Part shown: one piece after another, positions 8,569 to 18,549 of the stretch | Numbering within the stretch: the first letter of the stretch is position 1 | Layout: each line of letters opens with the position of its first letter | Origin: Bacteroidota bacterium | GTDB taxonomy: Bacteria; Bacteroidota; Ignavibacteria; Kryptoniales; JAKASW01 | Reading direction: 5' to 3' | Assembly: GCA_021811615.1 (NCBI GenBank) | Contig: JAJZNW010000069.1 | Location: forward strand, 1-45,401 | DNA: 45,401 nucleotides | Notes under the pieces: generated by a model | Databases searched by the model: none | What the model was told of the DNA's origin: nothing | The model's input: the letters and a program-made list of their open reading frames with translations, nothing else | Program-made: the position numbers and the translations under genes

Positions 8569-10527
8569 ATGCATCTTGGCGTAGTTGATATCAGCATCAT
8601 CATAGTGTACTTCGTAGGAGTTGTACTATTGGGGATGCTTGTCACGAAGAGGGCTTCCAAAAACATTCAGAATTATTTCCTGGGCGGGAACCAGCTCCCA
8701 TGGTGGGCGCTCGGAGTCTCGAACGCGTCGGGAATGTTCGACGTGGCCGGCACGATGCTCCTCGTATACTGGCTGGCGGTATACGGGATGAAAAGCATGT
8801 GGCTTCCCTGGCTGTGGCCGGTGTTCAACCAGATATTCCTGATGGTGTACATGTCGGCATGGCTGAGAAGGTCCAACGTTATGACCGGCGCCGAATGGAT
8901 AAAGACCCGGTTCGGGACTGAGAAGGGAGGAAATCTTTCTCATATCATCGTGGTCATATTCGCGCTGATAGGAGTCATCGGATTTCTATCATACGGGTTC
9001 AAAGGAATAGGCGAGTTCGCGGTCGCGTTCTTCCCTGCTCTTGTCACGAACCCGGCGACGCTCGCCAAGTATCCCGGCATAAACGCCAATCTCTACGGGT
9101 TGATTATCATGGCGATAACGACGATCTACGTCGTGAAGGGAGGCATGTTCAGCGTCGTGATAACCGAAGTGCTCCAGTATCTCATACTGACGATCTCCTC
9201 GATCGCGATCGGGATAATCGCGATGGCATACGTCTCGCCGGCGGCGATACAGGCGGTACTGCCGCACGGCTGGGCCAACATGTTCTTCGGATGGAATTTA
9301 CACATGGACTGGTCGTCGATCACGTCTGCCGCATCATCTAAGGTCACCGAGTTCGACAAATGGATAGCGACTGACGGATATTCCATGTTCGGGCTGTTCT
9401 TCATAATGATGCTTTTCAAGGGAATATTCATATCGGCTGCAGGCCCGGCGCCCAATTACGACATGCAGCGGGTCCTTTCGACAAAGAACCCGGTTGAAGC
9501 GGCCAAGATGAGCTCGCTGGTCAACATCGTCCTGAACCCTGCGCGCTACCTGATGGTGGCAGGTCTCACCGTTCTGGCACTGACGAACTTCAACGCGCTT
9601 TACAGCGGTTCGATAGCAACGCCCAACTTCGAGACGATACTACCCGAAGTACTTGCCCACTATATTCCGGTCGGACTGCTCGGGTTCCTCATGGCAGGCC
9701 TGATAGCTGCATTCATGAGCAATTTTGCCGCGACGGTGAACGCCGCGCCCGCTTATATCGTGAACGATATCTATAAGAGATACATCAATCCAAATGCGGA
9801 CCCGAAAGTTTACGTCAACTGGAGCTACGTGACTACAGTTATCGTTATCGTAGTCGGAGTCGGGATTGGGTTCATGGTCAGCTCGATCAACCAGGTAGTG
9901 CTTTGGATCGTCTCGGCTCTCTGGGGCGGTTACACCGCAGCCAACGTGCTGAAGTGGTACTGGTGGAGATTCAACGGTTACGGCTATTTCTGGGGAATGC
10001 TTACCGGAATCGGGACGATGCTGCTACTGCTGGTCCTCGATAATTTCAACCTGATTCCCTTTCTCCGCAATTGGCCGATATCGAACAATGCGAGCATGAA
10101 TTCCTTCCCGATTATTTTTGTCGTCTCCATCATAGGCTGTTACGTGGCAACGTACATGACCCCGCCGGAAAGCGATGAGACTCTCATGGGATTCTACAAG
10201 AACGTACGTCCCTGGGGATTCTGGAAACCGGTGAAAGAAAAAGTCATGGCAGCGGATCCGTCGTTCCAGCCGAACAAGGATTTCAAACGCGACATGTTCA
10301 ACATAGCAGTGGGAGTGGTTTGGCAGATCACCTTGATGGCAGCGCCTGTCTATCTCGTGATCCGCGACTGGTCCGGACTCATTATCTCCATGGTAATAAT
10401 GATCGTGACATCGATAATTCTCAAAGTCAACTGGTGGGATAAACTCGAAGAGACGTTCGGTGAGAACGCCGCATCGAAGGAGCGTTTGGGCAACAAAAGT
10501 GTCGAATTAGCCGGAGAGACAAAATGA
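8569..10527 (+). CDS. Sodium:solute symporter (SSS family), probable sugar uptake
   Basis: The 652-aa integral membrane protein has about 14 hydrophobic segments and the SSS-family pattern: [19 protein letters not shown] start, the conserved [20 protein letters not shown] after the first helix, [14 protein letters not shown] in the middle and an [20 protein letters not shown] segment near residue 390 that matches the family signature region. The C-terminal part (from about 520) extends beyond the core with extra helices. It couples solute entry to a sodium gradient. Its last codon overlaps the GH130 gene as ATGA, so the solute is most likely a beta-mannosyl disaccharide (inference from context). 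AAAGGGAG at 8551-8558 may serve as ribosome site. Confidence 0.92.
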   Translation: MHLGVVDISIIIVYFVGVVLLGMLVTKRASKNIQNYFLGGNQLPWWALGVSNASGMFDVAGTMLLVYWLAVYGMKSMWLPWLWPVFNQIFLMVYMSAWLRRSNVMTGAEWIKTRFGTEKGGNLSHIIVVIFALIGVIGFLSYGFKGIGEFAVAFFPALVTNPATLAKYPGINANLYGLIIMAITTIYVVKGGMFSVVITEVLQYLILTISSIAIGIIAMAYVSPAAIQAVLPHGWANMFFGWNLHMDWSSITSAASSKVTEFDKWIATDGYSMFGLFFIMMLFKGIFISAAGPAPNYDMQRVLSTKNPVEAAKMSSLVNIVLNPARYLMVAGLTVLALTNFNALYSGSIATPNFETILPEVLAHYIPVGLLGFLMAGLIAAFMSNFAATVNAAPAYIVNDIYKRYINPNADPKVYVNWSYVTTVIVIVVGVGIGFMVSSINQVVLWIVSALWGGYTAANVLKWYWWRFNGYGYFWGMLTGIGTMLLLLVLDNFNLIPFLRNWPISNNASMNSFPIIFVVSIIGCYVATYMTPPESDETLMGFYKNVRPWGFWKPVKEKVMAADPSFQPNKDFKRDMFNIAVGVVWQITLMAAPVYLVIRDWSGLIISMVIMIVTSIILKVNWWDKLEETFGENAASKERLGNKSVELAGETK

Positions 10528-11723
10528 ACAGGACACAATTCAACCAAAAAGTCAAACAGATGCTCTCCGCACAAGAGAGACTGATCAGGCGGAAGAACGA
10601 AGTGATCAGAGAAGGAAACGGAATATTCAGCAGGTACAAGTACCCGGTCGTCACGGCGGCACATGCTCCGATACATTGGCGCTACGATCTGGACTTCCGG
10701 ACAAATCCGAACTTGCTCGAAAGGATCGGCGTCAACGCTGCCTTCAACGTCGGCGCGATCGAGCACGAAGGGAAGGTCCTCCTTTTTGTGAGGGTCGAGG
10801 GGGCCGACAGAAAATCGTTCTTTGCCGTCGCGGAGTCGCGGAGCGGAGTGGACAATTTCAGGTTCTGGGATTATCCGATTACAATCCCAGAGCTGCCGGG
10901 TAATCCTGACACCAACGTGTACGACATGCGCGTGACGAAGCACGAGGACGGCTGGTTCTACGGCATCTTCTGCACGGAGCGCAAAGATCCGGATGCCGCG
11001 AAAGGGGATTTATCATCCGCCATCGCCCAGGCCGGTATCGTGCGAACGAAAGACTTCAAGAGCTGGGAACGGCTTCCGGATTTGAAGACAAAGTCTCCGC
11101 AGCAGCGAAACGTTGTACTCCATCCCGAGTTCGTGGATGGGAAATATGCATTTTACACGAGGCCGCAGGACGGATTCATTAGTGCAGGTTCCGGAGGCGG
11201 GATCGGGTGGGGACTATCCGGATCGATGCTCGGCGCGTCGATAGACGAGGAGACGATTGTCGACGACCGCCAATATCATACGATAAAAGAAGTGAAGAAC
11301 GGACTCGGCCCGGCGCCGATAAGGACCGATAATGGGTGGCTCCAACTCGCACACGGTGTCAGAAATACCGCTGCGGGTCTGCGTTACGTGATTTACATGT
11401 TTCTAACCGACCTGGAACATCCCGATCGGAAGATCGCATCGCCTGCAGGATACTTTCTCGCGCCTGAAGGCGAAGAGCGGGTCGGAGACGTTTCGAATGT
11501 CGTGTTCAGCAACGGTTGGGTAAAAAGAAAGAACGGCGACGTCCTGATATATTACGGATCGTCGGACACGAGGACTCACGTCGTGAAGACAACCGTCGAC
11601 AAGCTTCTGGACTACGTCATGAATACTCCGCCCGACGGCTTGAGGAGCGCCGAGAGCGTGAAGACACGGAACGAGCTGATCGGGAGGAATCTCACGATCA
11701 TGAAGAAACTGAAGAAGAAGTAG
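10524..11723 (+). CDS. GH130 4-O-beta-D-mannosyl-D-glucose phosphorylase
   Basis: The 399-aa protein matches, as I remember it, the Bacteroides fragilis mannosylglucose phosphorylase almost throughout. Characteristic runs are [34 protein letters not shown], the catalytic-acid motif NVYDMR (Asp134), [45 protein letters not shown] and SSDTRTHV. The enzyme splits Man-beta-1,4-Glc with phosphate into mannose-1-phosphate and glucose in the cytoplasm, completing beta-mannan use. It is coupled (ATGA) to the upstream symporter. No mannanase or cellobiose 2-epimerase is visible in the window. Subfamily GH130_1 is inferred from the high similarity. Confidence 0.93.
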   Translation: MNRTQFNQKVKQMLSAQERLIRRKNEVIREGNGIFSRYKYPVVTAAHAPIHWRYDLDFRTNPNLLERIGVNAAFNVGAIEHEGKVLLFVRVEGADRKSFFAVAESRSGVDNFRFWDYPITIPELPGNPDTNVYDMRVTKHEDGWFYGIFCTERKDPDAAKGDLSSAIAQAGIVRTKDFKSWERLPDLKTKSPQQRNVVLHPEFVDGKYAFYTRPQDGFISAGSGGGIGWGLSGSMLGASIDEETIVDDRQYHTIKEVKNGLGPAPIRTDNGWLQLAHGVRNTAAGLRYVIYMFLTDLEHPDRKIASPAGYFLAPEGEERVGDVSNVVFSNGWVKRKNGDVLIYYGSSDTRTHVVKTTVDKLLDYVMNTPPDGLRSAESVKTRNELIGRNLTIMKKLKKK

Positions 11724-11728
11724 CCGTG

Positions 11729-11767
11729 GAACCTTGTCGAGGTGTGAAAACTTGGCAAGGTTCTCTT
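11729..11767 (+). terminator. Stem-loop between GH130 gene and purE
   Basis: GAACCTTGTC (11729-11738) pairs with GGCAAGGTTC (11754-11763) with one G-T pair and a 15-nt loop. It begins 6 bp after the phosphorylase stop and is followed by TCTT, a weak T-tract. It sits in the 67-bp gap between convergent genes and probably ends the plus-strand transcript. Confidence 0.5.
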
Positions 11768-11790
11768 AAAAATCCTGCAGCATCCCGGAG

Positions 11791-12828
11791 TTATTTCAAG
11801 AAGGGACGCACGCCTTCCGATCGAATTCTCAAGTCCTTCTCCCGGACAGACTCTGCCAATCCCTCCCTGTAGGTTTTGACCTTCTTCTGAATCGCCGGAT
11901 CGAACACGCCGGCAATCTGAGCCGCGAACAGCCCGGCATTCACGTAGCGGTTGATCCCCATCCCGGCGACCGGATGACCTCTCACCTTTCCTGTGGGAGC
12001 AGTGGAGCAAAGCATATCGCGGAAAATATCTCCTTCAATTCTCGGGTGGCTTCCGGCGAATCCCTTGGCAACCGGGAGTCCGATCGTGGGGATGTCAGTC
12101 TTCTCGGCTACGATCGCCGGGAAATGATTCGTCGGTTGCTCCTGCGCCAGCCCGCCGATGACAATTACAGCCACAGATCCTTCGTCCTCTAATTCTTTCA
12201 CAAGCGAATTGATCGCATCCTGATCTGCAACGGGCACCTCGAAAGCCTTCGTCCGAAGTCCGAATTGTTCAATCGATGAGTTCATCTCCGCGAATTTGCG
12301 TTCGTTGGTTTCCGTTCCCGCTGCCTTTACGATCCCCACTCGAGGTGTCTGCTGAGCCGGAGCGGAGACACTTCCTTCGATTCCCCTGTACGCCCGAATT
12401 TTGCCGCGCATCTCAAGATCGTTGGCGTAAGCGATTTCCGAAGCGAGGATCGCAGCGCTCTCCGATTGCCCTATGCCGACACACCCGACCGGTATGCCGT
12501 CCGGCATTTGGATGATGGAGTATAGCGAATCGAGGCCGCCGAGGTTCGATGTGGTCACGGGCAACCCGATGACCGGCTGTACCGTTTCCGAAGCTGTCAT
12601 GCCGGGAAGGTGGGCCGAACCTCCCGCGGCCGCAATGCTGACGAAGAACCCGCTTTCCGAAAGCTTGCGTGCTTCCGCGGCCATCGCCTGCGGAGTCCGG
12701 TGGGCGGACAATATTCTCGGAGTGTACGGGATTCCCACCGACTCGAAAAACTCATACGCTTTATTGATCTTAGGTATGTCCGAATCGCTTCCCGTTCTGA
12801 CTTCAATCAGCACTCTTTGACTCTTCAC
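11791..12828 (-). CDS. purE: AIR carboxylase/N5-CAIR mutase PurE with a second PurE-like domain
   Basis: PurE rearranges N5-carboxyaminoimidazole ribonucleotide to CAIR in purine synthesis. Usual class I PurE has about 160-170 aa; this one has 345. Residues 1-150 are a complete PurE with GSDSD (13-17), SAHRTP (41-46), AGGSAHLPGM (68-77), PVIGLPV and the final helix. After a Pro/Gln-rich linker (about 151-161) residues 162-325 repeat the fold: a beta-strand PRVGIVKAAG, IPTIGLPV (247-253) and NAGLFAAQIAGVFDPAIQKK near 297. The second half lacks the GSxSD, SAHRTP and GGxAHL motifs, so it is likely non-catalytic. The GTG start is 1 bp after the purK stop, with GGGAG as ribosome site. Confidence 0.93.
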   Translation of the reverse strand: MKSQRVLIEVRTGSDSDIPKINKAYEFFESVGIPYTPRILSAHRTPQAMAAEARKLSESGFFVSIAAAGGSAHLPGMTASETVQPVIGLPVTTSNLGGLDSLYSIIQMPDGIPVGCVGIGQSESAAILASEIAYANDLEMRGKIRAYRGIEGSVSAPAQQTPRVGIVKAAGTETNERKFAEMNSSIEQFGLRTKAFEVPVADQDAINSLVKELEDEGSVAVIVIGGLAQEQPTNHFPAIVAEKTDIPTIGLPVAKGFAGSHPRIEGDIFRDMLCSTAPTGKVRGHPVAGMGINRYVNAGLFAAQIAGVFDPAIQKKVKTYREGLAESVREKDLRIRSEGVRPFLK

Positions 12829-12829
12829 G

Positions 12830-14014
12830 CTAATTCTCCCGAGCCACTATTTCAACTTTGTCTTTAATCCTCTCGGCGCGCCGGAGCAAGTCATCCTGCG
12901 TCTCACCTTTCAACGACACGATGGTAAAATGTCCCATCTTCCTGTAAGGCTTCACTTCATGCTTGCCGTAGTTGTGTACGAACACGCCCTCTTCAACCTT
13001 CACCGTCCCCGTGACCGTTTTGCCGTCGTACAATATCCGGTAGCTTCCAGATTGACCTTCGCAGCCGATTACATTGTACATGACTGCCGGACCCGAGATC
13101 AATCGAGTATCTCCAAGTCTGTCGCCAGCTATCGCCCTGAGATGCTGCTCGAACTGCGAAGTGCGGCATGCTTCGATCGTGTAATGGCCGGAGTTGTGGA
13201 CGCGGGGGGCTATCTCGTTTATCAGGACTTCCCCTTTCACAACGAACATTTCTATTCCGAAGACGCCCGCTCCCTTCAAAGCCTCCATTGCGTCACTCGC
13301 AACCTTCTCGGCTTTCGCGATGACGCTTTCGCTCACCCTCGCAGGGACAACTGTGGTTTTCAGGATATTGTAATCCGCGCCATGTATGTTTTCGCCGACC
13401 GGGAAGTTAACGATCTCACCGCCGATGCCGCGGGCGGAAATCACGGAGACCTCGAGATCGAACGGGATGTATCTTTGTGCCATGAGCCCGGTCGCGTTGA
13501 AATATGCGAAGACCTGCGCCGCATCGCTTTCTTTCCTTACGACGAAGTTTCCTCTCCCGTCGTACGAGTCCTTCCTCGCCTTAATCATAAGGGGCAACCC
13601 GTATTCTCTTATCGCTCTTCGGAGATCAGCCTCCCCTTCTATCTTCTGAAAATCCGGAACGGGGATATCGTGAGCACGAAGGAAATCGGCCTGAGTAAAT
13701 TTATCCTGGATGATTCGGAGCGTCTCCGGAGAAGGATGAACGGGTTTCCCTTTTCTGCTCAGGTCGTTCAGCACTTTGCTGTTCGCCAGCTCGATTTCAA
13801 AAGTGAGTATGTCTGAGAGTTCTCCCAGCCGCCTGATCTGATCTTCGTCCTTGTAATCGCCCACTATCTGATCCTCAAGGAACGGATGCGCGGGGCAATC
13901 GGGAGTGGGATCGATTGCGATCAATTTATAAGGAAGGTCTTTGTTTTTTATAGCCTCACCCATCATCAGACAGAGCTGTCCTCCGCCGACGACACCAATT
14001 GTTCTTTTATCCAT
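12830..14014 (-). CDS. purK: N5-carboxyaminoimidazole ribonucleotide synthase PurK
   Basis: PurK uses ATP and bicarbonate to carboxylate AIR, giving the substrate of PurE. The 394-aa ATP-grasp protein begins with the Rossmann-like TIGVVGGGQLCLMM, has the ATP-grasp core KARKDSYDGRGNFVV and FDLEVSVISARG, and the metal-binding NEIAPRVHNSGHYTIEA. It is upstream of purE by 1 bp, the normal partner arrangement. No other pur gene is seen. Confidence 0.96.
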   Translation of the reverse strand: MDKRTIGVVGGGQLCLMMGEAIKNKDLPYKLIAIDPTPDCPAHPFLEDQIVGDYKDEDQIRRLGELSDILTFEIELANSKVLNDLSRKGKPVHPSPETLRIIQDKFTQADFLRAHDIPVPDFQKIEGEADLRRAIREYGLPLMIKARKDSYDGRGNFVVRKESDAAQVFAYFNATGLMAQRYIPFDLEVSVISARGIGGEIVNFPVGENIHGADYNILKTTVVPARVSESVIAKAEKVASDAMEALKGAGVFGIEMFVVKGEVLINEIAPRVHNSGHYTIEACRTSQFEQHLRAIAGDRLGDTRLISGPAVMYNVIGCEGQSGSYRILYDGKTVTGTVKVEEGVFVHNYGKHEVKPYRKMGHFTIVSLKGETQDDLLRRAERIKDKVEIVAREN

Positions 14015-14326
14015 TTATTGTCTTCAGTTGTTGATTGATCAATAAAATATAAGGCAAAATTGTGAAACAGAATGCGGGAAACGCTGTCTACAAATATCGC
14101 GTCCCTAATCAGACGACGATCCGTGTTCTACATTTTATACAAATAACCTGTCCCTCCGGACAGCGGACGTTTAAAACCAAAGCAAACCTTATCCCCGTTT
14201 ATCATATTGAATCGAGGCGCATCACTATAATATGTTCGATGCATTACCTATTTTATACGGAATTGTCGAAGGAAAAACGGACAACCAATTTTAACCAGGG
14301 AGACGGGACCAAAGCCATACCGAAAT
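14015..14326. other. 312-bp divergent intergenic region
   Basis: This AT-richer stretch separates divergently transcribed purK and the membrane glycosyltransferase gene. It contains a small hairpin CTGTCC/GGACAG with a 4-nt loop (14148-14163) and a palindrome TTGATCAA near the purK start. TATAAT-like sequences occur (14226-14231) but no -35 at the right distance. No purine riboswitch was recognised. Confidence 0.5.
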
Positions 14327-15616
14327 ATGAAGAACACACTCAAGTTAGCATTCATCGTATTGATCGCTTCTCTCCTCGCGTTCTTCCTGCTGACAGCGCT
14401 CAATGTGAAGCCGATAATCGCTTACACGGTCACGACGATTTCTTCATCGTTGATTTTCATCGCCGTGTGCGCAATGCTCCTGAAGGAGGATATCTCTCCG
14501 CGATATTTTTATGTCCTTATCGGGATTGGGATCCTTTTGAGAATCGCGTTCCTCACCGTTCACCCCGTCGGCTCTCCTGATTATTACAGGTATGTCTGGG
14601 ACGGGAAGGTTCAGGCTGCCGGCGTCAATCCGTACAGGTATCCGCCGGATGCCCCTTCACTCTCGAACCTCCATTCCGATATCCTGCCCCGGCTCGTCAC
14701 TTATCCAGACATGAGGACGATATATCCGCCATTGAGCGAAATTCTGTTCTATGTCGCGTACCTTATCGGCGGAGAGAGCTTTCTGGGGGTCAAGCTCCTT
14801 CTCCTCCTGTTCGACATTCTAACCATGGCGGGGATTTACCTCGCGATGAAGGAGCTTAAGCTTGACAGGAAGTATCTTCTCATGTACGCAATGTGTCCGC
14901 TCCCTCTGATTCAGTTTTTCCTCGACGGGCATGTGGACGCCTTCGGATTTACATTCGTGATATTGGGGATATATTTCTATCTGACGGAAAGAAAGATTCT
15001 GTCTTACGTCTTTATCGGGTTGTCGATGCTGATAAAACCACTTGCACTGATCATGGTACCAGTGTTCTTCTTTTCGGAGAAAGGGATACTCAACAGGATA
15101 AAGGCGGCGGCTATACCGGTTCTTCTCTTCGGTATGGCTTATGTGCCTTACATTTTCACCGGGAGTCCGTTTTCCGCGCTTATAAAGTTCACGGAGAACT
15201 GGACGTTCAACGGGGTAGTGTTTCATTTCCTGGACGCCTTCATCAGGGACAACCAGCGCACGCGAACTGTCTGTGCGGTCCTTCTTGTCATCGCTTATGT
15301 ACCGATGGTACTGAGCAAGAAGGATCTCATGACAAAGATTTACCTTTCGGTTTTCATACTCTTCATTTTTTCGCCCATCGTACATCCATGGTACATCGGT
15401 TGGCTGGCTGCGCTGCTCCCTCTGCATCCGCGATGGAGCGGGATCGCATACGCCGGTCTCTCGAGCCTCACAGCTTTCACGATATTGAACTATCAATTGA
15501 CCGGTATCTGGCACGACTATAACCTTGTACTTATCTTCGAGTACGGGCCGGTGCTCATACTGCTCCTATGGGAGCTCCTGCGAAAAGGTGAAGGCGAACG
15601 CACGTTGCAGGGCTGA
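14327..15616 (+). CDS. Integral-membrane GT-C glycosyltransferase (GT87/DUF2029-like)
   Basis: The 429-aa protein has about 11 hydrophobic segments and the polyprenyl-phosphate-sugar GT-C pattern: a first outside loop with GSPDYYRYVWDGKVQAAGVN followed by PYRYPPDAP, and MRTIYPPLSEILFY. The Asp in the first loop is the presumed catalytic acid. Relatives are mannosyltransferases that use lipid-linked sugars outside the inner membrane, so addition of a sugar (often mannose) to a lipid or glycan is likely; donor and acceptor are unknown. It stands alone, divergent from purK and convergent with ppc. No Shine-Dalgarno of note. Confidence 0.8.
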   Translation: MKNTLKLAFIVLIASLLAFFLLTALNVKPIIAYTVTTISSSLIFIAVCAMLLKEDISPRYFYVLIGIGILLRIAFLTVHPVGSPDYYRYVWDGKVQAAGVNPYRYPPDAPSLSNLHSDILPRLVTYPDMRTIYPPLSEILFYVAYLIGGESFLGVKLLLLLFDILTMAGIYLAMKELKLDRKYLLMYAMCPLPLIQFFLDGHVDAFGFTFVILGIYFYLTERKILSYVFIGLSMLIKPLALIMVPVFFFSEKGILNRIKAAAIPVLLFGMAYVPYIFTGSPFSALIKFTENWTFNGVVFHFLDAFIRDNQRTRTVCAVLLVIAYVPMVLSKKDLMTKIYLSVFILFIFSPIVHPWYIGWLAALLPLHPRWSGIAYAGLSSLTAFTILNYQLTGIWHDYNLVLIFEYGPVLILLLWELLRKGEGERTLQG

Positions 15617-15715
15617 ACGGCAAGCTTCGCGGATCTTCGAACGGGGTGTATGTTTCAAGTCATCGGCAGAAACGTCTTCGACGGTTCAGATCATTCCCGC
15701 GCACGGTGTTCCACA

Positions 15716-18487
15716 TCAGCCGGTATTTCTCATACCGGCCGCGATGCCGTTCACGGTGGATCGAAGGAGATCGAGAATTTCCTGCTTCCTGCCGTTATCG
15801 GACTCCTCGTCGCGATAGATCTGGAGAAATCTTATCTGAACCAGGCTTATCGGATCGATGTAGGGATTTCTCAGCCGGAGCGATCGTTGGAGAGAGGGGT
15901 TGGAATCGAGGAGATTCTTTTCGCCGGTAATGTTGAGAACGGCCCGGCACGATCGTTCATATTCTTCCCTGATCATCCCGAACAGCGTGCCAGCGATGCG
16001 AGAATTGGCCGACAAACGGACGTACTCACCGCCTATTGTCATATCGGACTTTGAAAGCACCATTTCCACATTGTCGGTAAGGGCCTTGAAGAACTCCCAT
16101 TTCTTATAAATGTGGCGCAGGTCTTCCCAGGTGACGATTCCCTTTTCTACGGCGCGCTCGAGCGCGTATCCGAATCCGAACCATCCGGAAATCAGCTGCC
16201 TGTTCTGAGTCCACGAAAAGACCCAGGGTATCGCCCGAAGGCTCTTGAGGTCGGCCCCGTTGTTTCGAGACGGTGGTCGGGATCCGATCTCAATTCTTTC
16301 TATCACGTCTATGGGACTCACGTGTCTGAAGTATTCCACGAAGCCCGGGTGAGTGACGAGCGTCCGGTAATGCTTCATGGCTACGTTCGAAATCTCTTCG
16401 AACAACGACAGATACCTTCCTGCCACGTTTTTCTTCCCCGACTTGTATTTTGCCGTAGAGAGAACGACGGCCGACGCGTTCAGTTCGATGCTCCGAAGCG
16501 CGATCTCGGGCATGGAGTACTTCACAAAAATCATTTCGCCCTGTTCGGTAATCTTGATCTTTCCCTCGATTGTGCCGATAGGCTGAGCGAGGATGGCCTG
16601 GTTCAGCGGACCGCCGCCGCGGGAGACGCTGCCGCCCCTGCCATGGAAGAGGACGAGCGTGACTCCATACTTTTCGCAGACCTTCTTCAGATTTATCTGT
16701 GCCTTGATGAGCTCGAAGTTGGAGGCGACGATGCCGCCGTCCTTGTTGCTGTCGGAATAACCTATCATGATTTTTTGGGTCATCCCGCGGAGCCTTAGAT
16801 GCTGGGCGTAGGCCGGGTTCCTGAACAAATTTCCGACGACGGTGTGCGCGTGCCTCAGGTCTTCGATAGTCTCGAAGAGGGGGAGGATGTCGAGGCGCGA
16901 CTCCTGCATTTTTCCTTCCCTTACCTTCACGAGCCCGCTCTCCTTCGCAAACAGGAGCGGGATCAGCACGTCGCTGACGTCGGAACTCATGCTTATGATA
17001 TAGTCGTTGCACGTTTCCTCGCCGGCAGTCTCTTTTCCGAATTTCATCGCCTGGAATTCCGAGATGACCTCCGCCGCATCGGAATCGAGCGAGACGTTGG
17101 AGTTCACAAGAGGTCTGGCTTTGAGCAGCTCGCGGGTGAGGATTTTAGTCATCTCGCCTTCGCTCAGTTTCGCGAAGTTCTGTTCGACCTCCGAAGATTT
17201 AAAGAGGCCGGCGACCGCGCTCCGAAGCACGGTAGAATTCTGGCGTATATCGAGCGAGGCAAGATGGAACCCGAGCGTCTTCACTTTATACAGCAGGGGC
17301 AGCACCCTGGATTCAGCGATGACATTTCCCTTGTTCACCATCAGGCTGTCGTTGAGCAGCTCCAGATCGTGGATAAATTCCGAAGCCGAACGGTAACGGT
17401 AGCCGCTGTCGCTTAGAGTATTTTTCAGCTTGTTATACATAAGGAAGACTTTGACGCGGTAGATCTCGGACTGATCTTTGAGATCATCCTCGGTGACCTG
17501 GCCAGCCAGGCCTTCTTTGTCTGTCTCTACCGAACGCATCAGTTCACCGGAGGCGCCGACGATGCGCGTTGAGCTGCTCATGGCTTCAAAGAGTGTATCC
17601 ATATCTTTCAGGTAGAGTGACAGCACCTGTTTTCTCTGGAGAGTTATGGCTGTCCTGGTGACTTCGGCGGTAACAAAAGGGTGACCGTCGCGGTCGCCGC
17701 CGATCCACGATCCAAATTTCAAGATGACAGGTGCGACGACGTCCGTCTGATAGACTCCGCGGAGCGTCCTGTTCAGTCTCTGGTAGAACATCGGTATAGT
17801 ATCGTAAAGGATCTGGCTGAAGAAGAAGAGGCCGCGTCTTATCTCATCATAGACCGTCACCCTGTTCATCCGGATCTCATTGGTCTGCCAGAGGAGCGTT
17901 ATTTCGGTGTGGAGCTGCCGCCTGAGGTCTGCCAGTTCATCTGGCGTCAGGGTGGAGATTTCCCGCTTGAGAAGGAGTTCGCTGATGTTGAGAATTTTCC
18001 TGAGGACGGTCTGCCTTGTAGCCTCGGTAGGGTGCGCAGTGAAAACCGGGATCACGGTCGTCATATCGAGGATCTCTTTCGCGAAATCCACGTTATGCCC
18101 TTCTTTGGCGAGCTCGATGAAGGCCTCCTCCATGGAGCCTCTTTGCGGTGTGGCATCCGAAAGGGCATGGGCTCGTTGTCTGCGGATCCGATGGACCTCA
18201 TCCGCAGTATTGCTCAGCAGGAAATAGAACAGGAACGCGCGGACTATTTTGTTCGCCTTCTCGATGTCGAATGAATCTATGAGTTTGTCTATCTCGGATT
18301 TTGTCTTTTCTGAGTACTGCGACCTAAGCGATTTGGTAAGGAGACGCAGTTGTTCTTCGAGGTCGAAGAATTCCTTCCCTTCCTGTTCGATGAGTACCTT
18401 TCCGAGGATGGCGCCCAGCTCCCGTATGTCGCGGTGGAGCGGCGCGTCTTTATTCTGGTCGTAATCTTTTTCGATGTCTTGTGTCAT
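15716..18487 (-). CDS. ppc: Phosphoenolpyruvate carboxylase
   Basis: PEPC carboxylates phosphoenolpyruvate with bicarbonate to oxaloacetate, replenishing the TCA cycle. The 923-aa length is standard. Signature runs present are VFTAHPTEATRQTVL (catalytic His), GGDRDGHPFVT, IGYSDSNKDGG, FHGRGGSVSRGGGP, RAIPWVFSWTQNR and the C-terminal GMRNTG. All catalytic residues appear intact. It follows rsmE by 62 bp and is the last gene of the secG-to-ppc run; it meets the GT-C gene convergently with a 99-bp gap in which no hairpin terminator was seen. No Shine-Dalgarno precedes the ATG (AAAA instead). Confidence 0.97.
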   Translation of the reverse strand: MTQDIEKDYDQNKDAPLHRDIRELGAILGKVLIEQEGKEFFDLEEQLRLLTKSLRSQYSEKTKSEIDKLIDSFDIEKANKIVRAFLFYFLLSNTADEVHRIRRQRAHALSDATPQRGSMEEAFIELAKEGHNVDFAKEILDMTTVIPVFTAHPTEATRQTVLRKILNISELLLKREISTLTPDELADLRRQLHTEITLLWQTNEIRMNRVTVYDEIRRGLFFFSQILYDTIPMFYQRLNRTLRGVYQTDVVAPVILKFGSWIGGDRDGHPFVTAEVTRTAITLQRKQVLSLYLKDMDTLFEAMSSSTRIVGASGELMRSVETDKEGLAGQVTEDDLKDQSEIYRVKVFLMYNKLKNTLSDSGYRYRSASEFIHDLELLNDSLMVNKGNVIAESRVLPLLYKVKTLGFHLASLDIRQNSTVLRSAVAGLFKSSEVEQNFAKLSEGEMTKILTRELLKARPLVNSNVSLDSDAAEVISEFQAMKFGKETAGEETCNDYIISMSSDVSDVLIPLLFAKESGLVKVREGKMQESRLDILPLFETIEDLRHAHTVVGNLFRNPAYAQHLRLRGMTQKIMIGYSDSNKDGGIVASNFELIKAQINLKKVCEKYGVTLVLFHGRGGSVSRGGGPLNQAILAQPIGTIEGKIKITEQGEMIFVKYSMPEIALRSIELNASAVVLSTAKYKSGKKNVAGRYLSLFEEISNVAMKHYRTLVTHPGFVEYFRHVSPIDVIERIEIGSRPPSRNNGADLKSLRAIPWVFSWTQNRQLISGWFGFGYALERAVEKGIVTWEDLRHIYKKWEFFKALTDNVEMVLSKSDMTIGGEYVRLSANSRIAGTLFGMIREEYERSCRAVLNITGEKNLLDSNPSLQRSLRLRNPYIDPISLVQIRFLQIYRDEESDNGRKQEILDLLRSTVNGIAAGMRNTG

Positions 18488-18549
18488 TTTTCAAAATTGA
18501 TAGGGTATGACTATTTCAAATTCGATCCTGGAACTCGCGTGCGAATCCG

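Noticed and set aside
8190..8588. 132-aa plus-strand open frame before the symporter
   Set aside because: It overlaps the start of the clear symporter gene, lacks a ribosome site, and its composition (many Arg, Cys, Ser, no hydrophobic core pattern) does not look like a protein. It lies in a divergent promoter region.
12929..13816. 295-aa plus-strand open frame
   Set aside because: Antisense of purK, which shows complete ATP-grasp motifs.
14226..14231. TATAAT before the GT-C gene
   Set aside because: The only TTGAAT-like box is 13 bp upstream, too close for a standard promoter.
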